Shown: piece after piece, positions 26,896-32,467 of the stretch
Layout of the letters: every line of letters starts with the position of its first letter
Numbering within the stretch: the first letter of the stretch is position 1
Source: Ochrobactrum sp. RH2CCR150
Lineage (GTDB): Bacteria; Pseudomonadota; Alphaproteobacteria; Rhizobiales; Rhizobiaceae
Length of the DNA stretch: 64,000 nt
NCBI GenBank assembly: GCA_014138095.1
Contig: JACGXE010000013.1
Span: 46,335 to 110,334 of the forward strand
Direction of reading: 5' to 3'
Made by a program: the position numbers and the translations under genes
Notes under the pieces: model-generated
Told to the model about the DNA's origin: nothing
Database searches by the model: none
The model's input: only the letters and a program-made list of their open reading frames with translations

Positions 26896-26963
26896 GCCAG
26901 CGGAGCCCGTATTCAGTCAAATCGCTGACAACTAAGGGTGGACGGATAGTGCTTGGATAGCAA
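26896..26963 (-). promoter_or_regulatory. promoter and 5' hairpin of MSS family member 1
   Basis: In the leftward sense: TTGCTA, 17 bases, CACCCT, then GTCAGC (26924-26929) pairing with GCTGGC (26896-26901). The loop holds TGAATACGGGC, resembling the TGAAACGGGC loop of members 3 and 4. The hairpin ends 43 bases before the ATG. This is the most divergent of the four. Confidence 0.4.
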
Positions 26964-27146
26964 GCGAACAATTAAGGTGACTTAGGGGCAGCAAACTCAC
27001 TGTCCTGACGCAAACGGAGTGATTTCCTCCACGCAAGGCTGATTTCCCTTAAAAAAGAGCCACGCAGCATCGCGGTGCGCGGTTGGAAGTCATATGTCAT
27101 CGCCGAGCAAATTTTATTTAGAGGGAAACGAAAATCAAGCCATGAT

Positions 27147-27341
27147 TCACTTGCTATTTTTTTTCTCTGCGGCGTCCAGGCGAGCCAAAAGCTCCGAAAA
27201 CGTGTCTTCATTATTGTTGGAGCATGTCACCCTCAACCCCTCTTTCAATGCCTCTGCTATAGCTTGCGATGGGAGATCACGGCGTCTCACGCCCGCCGCA
27301 AAACGTCTTGCCGAATGGTATAGTTTTGTCCGGTCTGTCAT
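27147..27341 (-). CDS. small helical hypothetical protein
   Basis: A 64-residue protein, basic at the start (TKLYHSARRFAAGVRRRDL), with a helical middle (SQAIAEALKEGLRV) and a charged end (EDTFSELLARLDAAEKK). The last part loosely recalls the F-ELL-(K/R)LD-AE end of NepR-type anti-sigma factors, but the match is too weak for a call and no PhyR or EcfG gene is visible. The plus-strand frames over the same bases look like shadows. Confidence 0.5.
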   Translation of the reverse strand: MTDRTKLYHSARRFAAGVRRRDLPSQAIAEALKEGLRVTCSNNNEDTFSELLARLDAAEKKNSK

Positions 27342-27568
27342 GCACCCAACGCCTTTATCATTTTCAGCACAACAAACTGGCGGCAGCTATGTTCCATTAA
27401 CGGGCAAACCGAAATAAGTATTCTGCAAATGCCGTCGGTATCTGCTCGACTCGGAAAATTGTATAGCAGGCCGAAAATCCACTTCGGAGCCGCAAGACAA
27501 CTTAAAATTAAGACATTCTAAGATTTCTCGCGAAAGTTGATCGCGTTGGTGCTATACTGAAAATCCAA

Positions 27569-27602
27569 CGCATAATTATGTGCGTTCGATCGTTGAAGAT
27601 CG
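27569..27602 (+). promoter_or_regulatory. tandem stem-loop leader of micro-operon copy 2
   Basis: First element CGCATA-ATTA-TGTGCG (27569-27584) pairs over six bases with one G-U. Second element CGATC-GTTGAA-GATCG (27587-27602) is identical to copy 1 and ends nine bases before the ATG at 27612. Compared with copy 1, the first stem has an A-U for G-C and a U-G for C-G, i.e. changes that keep pairing. A TATACT stands 22 bases further upstream as a candidate -10. Confidence 0.65.
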
Positions 27603-27611
27603 GATACCTTC

Positions 27612-27962
27612 ATGAACAAATTTGAATGGCTAAAGCCCGCACTCGGCGGAGCATTGGTTGGTGCTATTGCGGCAACAGCTATCGGCTTTTCCGTCGGCGG
27701 TTGGGTCACACAAGGCACTTCTGAGCGCCTGATTGCATCCAACATGACCGACGGGGTGGCGCTTGCCCTAACGCCTTACTGCCTTGAAAAATCGAAAAAC
27801 GATCCGGCCGTTGTGAACATCCTGGCTGATTTTAAGGCCACCCCAGCTTACTCTCGCCGTACTTTTATCGAGAAGACAGGGTGGGCAACACCATTGGGAG
27901 CACAGCAACCCAATACCGCGCTCGCTACTGCGTGCGGCAACGAACTTGCCAAGGCGCTTTAA
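27612..27962 (+). CDS. small membrane-anchored protein, first gene of micro-operon (copy 2)
   Basis: A 116-residue protein. Residues about 9-32 (ALGGALVGAIAATAIGFSVGG) form one membrane segment or uncleaved signal, followed by a periplasmic-looking domain with two cysteines (PYCLEKS and TACGNEL) and a FIEKTGWATPLG segment. It is the intact homologue of the decayed gene at 1851-2054. No strong Shine-Dalgarno is visible; translation may depend on the hairpin directly upstream. 31 bases separate it from the next gene. Function unknown. Confidence 0.72.
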   Translation: MNKFEWLKPALGGALVGAIAATAIGFSVGGWVTQGTSERLIASNMTDGVALALTPYCLEKSKNDPAVVNILADFKATPAYSRRTFIEKTGWATPLGAQQPNTALATACGNELAKAL

Positions 27963-27993
27963 TGTGGCCGGGAAACCGAACGAGGAGGCTATA

Positions 27994-28227
27994 ATGAATA
28001 AACAACTTATCCGTAGCATTAATTTGGAATCTGTTTCTGTACGTCCATGGCACGATGAGGACACGACAGCCAGCAGAAGCGATCTCAGAAATGCTCGTGA
28101 ACAGATGACTTCTCCATCTAAAGATTGGTCGCAGCTTGCGAACATTCTCCGTCGTTCTTGCGGCGGTTTTTCGCGTTCCCGGTCGCCGCGCCAATCGTTG
28201 CCAAGGAGTAAACGCAGTGGCGAATGA
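27994..28227 (+). CDS. small conserved protein, second gene of micro-operon (copy 2)
   Basis: A 77-residue protein with AGGAGG before ATG; the longer frame from 27946 overlaps the previous gene and has no site. Shared with the copy at 1605-1838: the RP-H-(E/D)ED stretch, LR/KNA-(R/H)-QM, S-(R/K)DW and LANILRR-CGGFSRSR. Basic Ser/Arg-rich end. It overlaps the third gene by 11 bases. Function unknown. Confidence 0.68.
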   Translation: MNKQLIRSINLESVSVRPWHDEDTTASRSDLRNAREQMTSPSKDWSQLANILRRSCGGFSRSRSPRQSLPRSKRSGE

Positions 28228-28453
28228 CACCACAGCTCTGGAACGAAAAGTTCTGGCTCACGAGCAAATACTTCAGGTTCTAATCGGGCATCTAGCCGAA
28301 ACTGAACCCAAATTTCTTGAACGACTTAAAGCAGTATTCACGCATCATCATATTCTTGGCTCCAATGAAAAGAATTGCGTTAATACAGCGCAGTATGCGG
28401 AAAAATTCATTCATGAAATTGAGAAGATGCAAAAGTATAAAGCAACGCGTTGA
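28217..28453 (+). CDS. small conserved protein, third gene of micro-operon (copy 2)
   Basis: A 78-residue helical protein starting at GTG, eight bases after AAGGAG. Its paralogue at 1379-1615 has the same length and start position. Conserved block LERKVLAHEQILQVLIGHLA then AETEPKFLERLKAVFT; a variable middle, then QYAEKFIHEIEKM. Probably translated by coupling with the preceding gene. Function unknown. Confidence 0.72.
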   Translation: MANDTTALERKVLAHEQILQVLIGHLAETEPKFLERLKAVFTHHHILGSNEKNCVNTAQYAEKFIHEIEKMQKYKATR

Positions 28454-28528
28454 TGTTCTTCGGCTTATGATTATCTAATACAAGTTTTGAGCAGATTATT
28501 TCTATATAAATAAATATCACAAGTCTGC

Positions 28529-28592
28529 TTGCGATTTAATTCGAAAAGGCGCACTGTTTATTATGCACAGCAAATGAAATTGGCGCTGTTGC
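28529..28592 (+). promoter_or_regulatory. promoter and 5' hairpin of MSS family member 2
   Basis: TTGCGA (28529-28534), 17 bases, CACTGT (28552-28557), then GCACAGC (28565-28571) pairing with GCTGT(T)GC (28585-28592) around a 13-base loop AAATGAAATTGGC. Members 3 and 4 have 13-base loops with the same TGAAANNGGC core. The hairpin ends 45 bases before the ATG. Confidence 0.5.
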
Positions 28593-28637
28593 TTAGAGAA
28601 TACAACATCCTGTCCAAAAAAATGAAGGGCGCGCACG

Positions 28638-28985
28638 ATGTCTTCTGCTTCACACTTGCATTACTTTGGCCCTGACGATTTTCCTTCGCTTCGTGCTTTT
28701 TTGCAACGTTCTGGCTATTCGCTCGAGGGGTTCGAAAAACCAGAGGCTCGCCTGGAAGCCGCCAAACACCTTTGTGAAATTTTCAGCGACGGAAGCCATG
28801 ATCCTGTGCAGATGCTGGACATGCTTTTGGCAATCCGCGCCCAACGTCTATCTCAATCTAATCAAAGAGAACTGGAAGCCTGGGAGAATGAGGGTGGCTA
28901 TACGGCCCCGCAAGTCACTGCAAAATCCTTGGTCTTGCGATGGCCTCCTCGAAAGCGGCTCCGATTGAGGTTGGCCCATGGCTGA
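28638..28985 (+). CDS. small protein of the MSS/AGY paralogue family (member 2)
   Basis: A 115-residue protein starting MSSASHLHYFGPDDFPSLRA. YFGP-DF, then FLQRSGYSL, AAKHLCEIFSDGSHDP and MLDMLLAIRAQRL match member 3 (YFGPTDF, ILRRAGYRL, AARLLIHEFQCGRSP, MSQLSRQYAREN). About 40 extra C-terminal residues, rich in R, are peculiar to this member. Soluble, helical. Function unknown. Confidence 0.68.
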   Translation: MSSASHLHYFGPDDFPSLRAFLQRSGYSLEGFEKPEARLEAAKHLCEIFSDGSHDPVQMLDMLLAIRAQRLSQSNQRELEAWENEGGYTAPQVTAKSLVLRWPPRKRLRLRLAHG

Positions 28986-29112
28986 TAATCCTCGTTTCCT
29001 GACGTAGGGCTAAATACGGCGACTTCGAGTGGGGATCGAGAGGCCTGTTTCATGAGTGGCTTATCGGGCTGGTATCGTCTTAATGACACATGATCAATCT
29101 AGCGAGGATAAA

Positions 29113-29226
29113 ATGTCAGCCCAAAAATCTTTGGATCGTAAATTGGGCGTGTATCTGATCGCGTTTCTCATCATATGCATCGACATCGGATTGGTCGCGT
29201 GGGTGCTCGGTTCCTACGTCTATTAA
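29113..29226 (+). CDS. very small single-pass membrane protein (37 residues)
   Basis: MSAQKSLDRKLGVYLIAFLI at the start, then a continuing hydrophobic stretch (ICIDIGLVAWVLGSYVY). GAGG lies seven bases before the ATG. One membrane helix with a short basic N-terminal tail, the usual form of regulatory membrane micro-proteins. Its partner is unknown; it sits between family member 2 and a convergent gene. Confidence 0.55.
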   Translation: MSAQKSLDRKLGVYLIAFLIICIDIGLVAWVLGSYVY

Positions 29227-29244
29227 GTACTGGTATGCGAGGTC

Positions 29245-29520
29245 CTAAAACGTCTGCTTTCCAACTATAATGAAGTCAGCATTTCCATGTATTCCGACGT
29301 TCCTTACATCCACGTTCAGCAAACCGTTGCCTTTTTCAGATGATAACTGAACAAGATCTCCTAGATAAGCTTGCCGGAGAATATCCATGCTTGCCCACAA
29401 GACGCCCTTTGTAAACGTCTTCTCACCTTCCGTGAGTATGGAAATACTGTAGCCAACAGAACCCAGGTTCTTTCCTTCGCAATACAAATTGCCTACTGAA
29501 CTAAATGTAGACGTTGGCAT
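29245..29520 (-). CDS. conserved hypothetical protein
   Basis: A 91-residue protein starting MPTSTFSSVGNLYCEGKNLG, with GGGGT before the ATG; the longer start at 29571 has no ribosome site. Beta-rich appearance (YSISILTEGEKTF, LLNVDVRNVG, ADFIIVGKQTF). No signal peptide. I do not know the family. Followed upstream by two more small leftward genes. Confidence 0.55.
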   Translation of the reverse strand: MPTSTFSSVGNLYCEGKNLGSVGYSISILTEGEKTFTKGVLWASMDILRQAYLGDLVQLSSEKGNGLLNVDVRNVGIHGNADFIIVGKQTF

Positions 29521-29579
29521 GATTGTACCCCGATACGGGCTGGCCTCCTCACCAAGCACAGTGGGAGACACAGCTATAA

Positions 29580-29723
29580 TTAATGCCGCTTGGTTTTGAT
29601 CAAGTCATTCGCAGGAGTAGGAAAGCGACCTGCAACAACATCTGTAGACGCAGTTTTCTCCTTGGTCTTATCTTTCTTTGGCTTTCTTATTTCTCGGTTA
29701 CTTCTTTTCTGACCACGGGGCAT
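29580..29723 (-). CDS. very small lysine-rich protein (47 residues)
   Basis: MPRGQKRSNREIRKPKKDKT at the start, then EKTASTDVVAGRFPTPANDL and KTKRH. Highly basic and probably disordered. Short proteins of this style (MPK-Q-R-NRE-KKPK) are widespread in proteobacteria, often close to cold-shock genes; no function is established that I know of. Lies between the 91-residue gene and MSS family member 3. Confidence 0.55.
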   Translation of the reverse strand: MPRGQKRSNREIRKPKKDKTKEKTASTDVVAGRFPTPANDLIKTKRH

Positions 29724-29788
29724 TTTGAAAACTTCCTGTTTTTGAGGAATTAACTAATTCTGTCATACCGGACCAATCCAGTGATGGT

Positions 29789-30028
29789 TCAAATCACCGC
29801 TGGAGATACTTCCACATTCTCACGTGCATATTGCCGAGAAAGCTGCGACATCGCTCGCGATGGTGAGCGTCCACATTGAAATTCGTGAATGAGTAGCCTT
29901 GCTGCTGATATGTGAGCGGCACGGTTTTCTGCTGTATCGTAAAGCCGATAGCCGGCGCGGCGCAGTATTTCACGCATCATTCGAAAGTCGGTAGGTCCAA
30001 AGTAGGGCTTGATAATTTTGGAAGACAT
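29789..30028 (-). CDS. small protein of the MSS/AGY paralogue family (member 3)
   Basis: A 79-residue protein, MSSKIIKPYFGPTDFRMMRE at the start, followed by ILRRAGYRLYDTAENRAAHI and the AARLLIHEF helix. The start is fixed by AAGGAGGACGAA immediately before ATG, a leader shared with members 1 and 4; the frame upstream reads through the hairpin. Soluble, helical, function unknown. Confidence 0.7.
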   Translation of the reverse strand: MSSKIIKPYFGPTDFRMMREILRRAGYRLYDTAENRAAHISAARLLIHEFQCGRSPSRAMSQLSRQYARENVEVSPAVI

Positions 30029-30069
30029 TTCGTCCTCCTTGTATTGGGGCTGGAGTATGCACTCGCAAC

Positions 30070-30133
30070 CGACAGCGCCCGTTTCAAAAGCTGTCGAGAC
30101 ATGCACCATGCGCTTTAAATTTGAGCAAAGCAA
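30070..30133 (-). promoter_or_regulatory. promoter and 5' hairpin of MSS family member 3
   Basis: In the leftward sense: TTGCTT (30128-30133), 17 bases, CATGGT (30105-30110), then CGACAGC (30090-30096) pairing with GCTGTCG (30070-30076) around the 13-base loop TTTTGAAACGGGC. Compared with member 4 the closing pair is C-G instead of T-A, a pairing-preserving change. The hairpin would be at the very 5' end of the mRNA, 41 bases before the ATG. Confidence 0.6.
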
Positions 30134-30181
30134 CTGAGGCTAAATTGCGACAGCAGATCGGCTCAATCATTGCATAAGAAG

Positions 30182-30445
30182 CTACTTCATGTCCTCCACG
30201 GTGATGCGATAGGAAGTTTGCCGAACCCGTGAATAAACCTCGTGAGCAGCATTGTATATCAGTTTCCGTGAGGCGTCGAAGGCAGCAAGAAGCGATGATT
30301 CCGTCGCTGCAATGGTGCCACTTTTCTCCAGGGCGGTTTTATCGATTAGAAATGGAACGGAGGTCATTCCATCATAGCCGACAAATCGCACGCCCACCTC
30401 AAACTCATCGAAACTTCTGCTCGCGTTTGGAAATGAAAGGGCCAT
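30182..30445 (-). CDS. DUF1488-family protein
   Basis: An 87-residue protein: MALSFPNASRSFDEFEVGVR, then VRFVGYDGMTSVPFLID and a helical C-terminal part with YSRVRQTSYRITVEDM. This matches DUF1488, a family of short proteobacterial proteins of unknown function. Its ATG shares one base with the stop of the family member 4 gene upstream, so both are made from one mRNA. Confidence 0.8.
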   Translation of the reverse strand: MALSFPNASRSFDEFEVGVRFVGYDGMTSVPFLIDKTALEKSGTIAATESSLLAAFDASRKLIYNAAHEVYSRVRQTSYRITVEDMK

Positions 30446-30699
30446 TACTTTTCGTTTTTTACCGCCTCGCCTTCGTCATCCCAACGATCAACGGCTTTTG
30501 CTATTCTGCGATGTTTCTTGATGAATTGTCTCAGGGCGATCTCTAGCCGACCCTCGTCACGTGTTCCCTCCTGAAATCGACGTGCCAGATAACGTGCAGC
30601 ATCAGTGCGCAAATCTTGTGTGTCACCGGGTTTGCGAGCCTCCCTTAGAAGTCGCGAAATCATAGTAATGTTTCTGGAATTCAACGCGATGGAAGACAT
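30445..30699 (-). CDS. small protein of the MSS/AGY paralogue family (member 4)
   Basis: An 84-residue protein with AAAGGAGGACGAA before the ATG. It begins MSSIALNSRNITMISRLLRE and continues AARYLARRFQEGTRDEGRLE, aligning with AARLLIHEFQCGRSPSRAMS of member 3; the YFGP and AGY motifs are lost. The C-terminal end is charged. Coupled to the DUF1488 gene by a one-base overlap. Confidence 0.68.
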   Translation of the reverse strand: MSSIALNSRNITMISRLLREARKPGDTQDLRTDAARYLARRFQEGTRDEGRLEIALRQFIKKHRRIAKAVDRWDDEGEAVKNEK

Positions 30700-30739
30700 T
30701 TCGTCCTCCTTTGTTGCGGGCCAGGCGTTCGAAACCTGA

Positions 30740-30804
30740 ATGACAGCGCCCGTTTCAATTGCTGTCATGATAATCATCATGCTCTTTGTGTAGGGAGAAA
30801 GCAA
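30740..30804 (-). promoter_or_regulatory. promoter and 5' hairpin of MSS family member 4
   Basis: In the leftward sense: TTGCTT (30799-30804), 17 bases, CATGAT (30776-30781), then ATGACAGC (30761-30768) pairing perfectly with GCTGTCAT (30740-30747) around AATTGAAACGGGC. Forty bases separate it from the ATG. Confidence 0.62.
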
Positions 30805-31084
30805 TTAAGGCGGCAATGCACCCGTTGTTAGCTCAGAGTGGCGTAGCTTGCCGCTTAAAATGGCGCTGCTGGTCAAATGGTTGGCTCCCATTTACATCTG
30901 AAACGTCTAAAGCCTACAATACGTTGCACGACCCAGAATGCGGAGACCGACCTGATCAGGCAGGCGAGCAGTGACTTAAGTCGACAAATGTCTTTCAATA
31001 CTGCCATCACGCCAGCCATTAACAAAAGAGCGACCGTTACGAAGGCGATTTGCCCCCTTCCACGCCAAGTTTAAATGTAAGGAG
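30805..31084. other. gene-free stretch
   Basis: About 280 bases with no convincing frame, between the MSS member 4 promoter and decayed membrane-protein DNA. Confidence 0.4.
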
Positions 31085-31500
31085 CGCCAAAGACATGTCC
31101 TTCCGCGGAAGAACTATCTAGCGCAATGCTCCGCTCAAACCGAACCGACCGACGCAGCAAAAAATGGAATGCAAAGCTGATTGTCCAAGGATACCACATT
31201 GAAAAACGAGCGGCACCCCGCCCGAATCCGATGATTTCTGACGCGACGAACCTGATGCTGAGAGCGATGAGGGCTCCCCGGGGAACCTGGACAATGCCGA
31301 GCGTCGCACAGGCAGGTGATCGGATGCGCGGCAGTAAAGGTGGTTATCATCAGCAGAAGCCTGCGCGGACTGTCAATCTGCAACGACAAAGAGAACATGG
31401 TCAACACCAAGCAGTATGTATTCAATGCCTGGGAAGAAGTAGGGGCGCGCGATCGTCCAGGCGTTCGGTGTTTAACCCCACCAACGCCTAGGAAACACTC
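31085..31500 (-). pseudogene. decayed HupE/UreJ-type membrane protein gene
   Basis: Leftward reading in changing frames recovers the landmarks of HupE/UreJ_2 proteins: YFFPGIEYILLGVDHVLFVV, then RRLLLMITTFTAAHPIT, then ALIALSIRFVASEIIGFGRG and FAFHF. These correspond to the FLGIEHIL-GIDHLLFVLAL, FTVAHSITLAL and EALIALSI-FVA-EI blocks of the family. At least two frameshifts and a stop after VVAD make it inactive. The family moves nickel or serves hydrogenase/urease assembly. Confidence 0.6.
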
Positions 31501-31539
31501 GGGGTCAGGCGATTGCCGCGACTTTCCAACTCCGTCGAG

Positions 31540-31962
31540 TTAAAGCGAGTGGCAAAGAAACCGAACAGGATCAGCGTGATGTAGGTCAGTTTTACTCGCT
31601 GATTGGCCGATGCTGCGCAGGACATTCAACTCGGGAATATTTCTGAAGAAAACCGCCATAAAGAGCGGCGCGCCGAACACGAAACTCGGGCGGCCGATGA
31701 AAATGCACAGACGGGAGATGGGTGTACTTTTGATGGGGTGCGTTGACTGCAACAGTGAAGAATAAATGCGACAACCGTAATCGATCAGCGACGAAAATCA
31801 TCCGTCTTCCCCAATATGAGCCAAAACGCCGCGAAAGATCGGGCATACCTTGGCAAGCAGTGGGAAGGCTGCATTGGTCTGCCCGCCAGCAAGAGCGCGT
31901 AATGTAAGCCACTGAATGGCTGAACCGGTTCTGACATGTGCGGGCTTTGCTGCACATGGTTG
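31540..31962. other. decayed coding DNA, unidentified
   Basis: Leftward frames give membrane-like pieces (RPSFVFGAPLFMAVFFRNIP; then, one frame over, LTYITLILFGFFATRFNS) that suggest the upstream part of the HupE/UreJ-like pseudogene or a neighbouring membrane protein. No intact frame. Confidence 0.4.
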
Positions 31963-32238
31963 TTACAGATGCAATCCTTTCCCGCAAAACGGAACAACCG
32001 ATACATTTTCGAGAGCCTCTGCGATTTCCGCTCGCAGGCTATCGACTAGTTCTACCATCTCTGCATGCCGTTGCGCGTTACCAGGTTCAAAGCCGCCCTG
32101 ACATGCTTGACGCAACTGGTCTGCGGTCGCGAAGTCGCTGCAAAGCTCACGAAAGCTCTCGTTATGGCGTGCGAGGACGTCAATCACATCTGCTTGTAAT
32201 GGAAACCGGCTTTTAGCGAAGCTCACGTCAAAGCACAT
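31963..32238 (-). CDS. small conserved hypothetical protein
   Basis: A 91-residue helical protein from MCFDVSFAKSRFPLQADVID, with GAGAG six bases before ATG. The centre LARHNESFRELCSDFATADQ resembles a rhizobial hypothetical family. Cysteines at three positions. A large hairpin (32254-32290) lies 15 bases before the start. Function unknown. Confidence 0.55.
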   Translation of the reverse strand: MCFDVSFAKSRFPLQADVIDVLARHNESFRELCSDFATADQLRQACQGGFEPGNAQRHAEMVELVDSLRAEIAEALENVSVVPFCGKGLHL

Positions 32239-32253
32239 TTGAATCTCTCTGAT

Positions 32254-32290
32254 GCGCAGTTTCAATGACAGCGCCACCTTCATCCTGCGC
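32254..32290 (-). promoter_or_regulatory. leader hairpin of 31963-32238 gene
   Basis: GCGCAG and CTGCGC arms enclose 25 bases that include TGAAGGTGGCGCTGTCATT, which resembles the loop plus right arm of the MSS family hairpins. It may be a diverged version of that leader. Confidence 0.35.
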
Positions 32291-32467
32291 CTTTAAGTAA
32301 GCAGTGCAAGTATATAACTGTAAGTTACGCCTCGGAGCACTATCCATCGATCGCGCCATTGAGTTAGCTCTATGGACGGCGCACATAACATACGGTAGAT
32401 TGGTCCGGAGGATTGGACAAGAGTAGTCTTGGCAGTCGCGTTACTCGACGGGGGTGGGGAAAAGACT

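Noticed and set aside
27147..27341. NepR-type anti-sigma factor
   Set aside because: Only a loose likeness at the C-terminal end; no PhyR, EcfG or histidine kinase nearby and no GGAAC-N17-CGTT promoter found in front of the small genes.
30070..30096. TTGAAA in the hairpin loops of the MSS leaders as a -35 box
   Set aside because: No -10 at 16-18 bases downstream in all members, whereas TTGC(T/G)N-N17-CANNNT upstream is found in all four.
31126..31491. 121-codon plus-strand frame
   Set aside because: It is the reverse of the decayed HupE/UreJ-like gene, which explains the sequence better.
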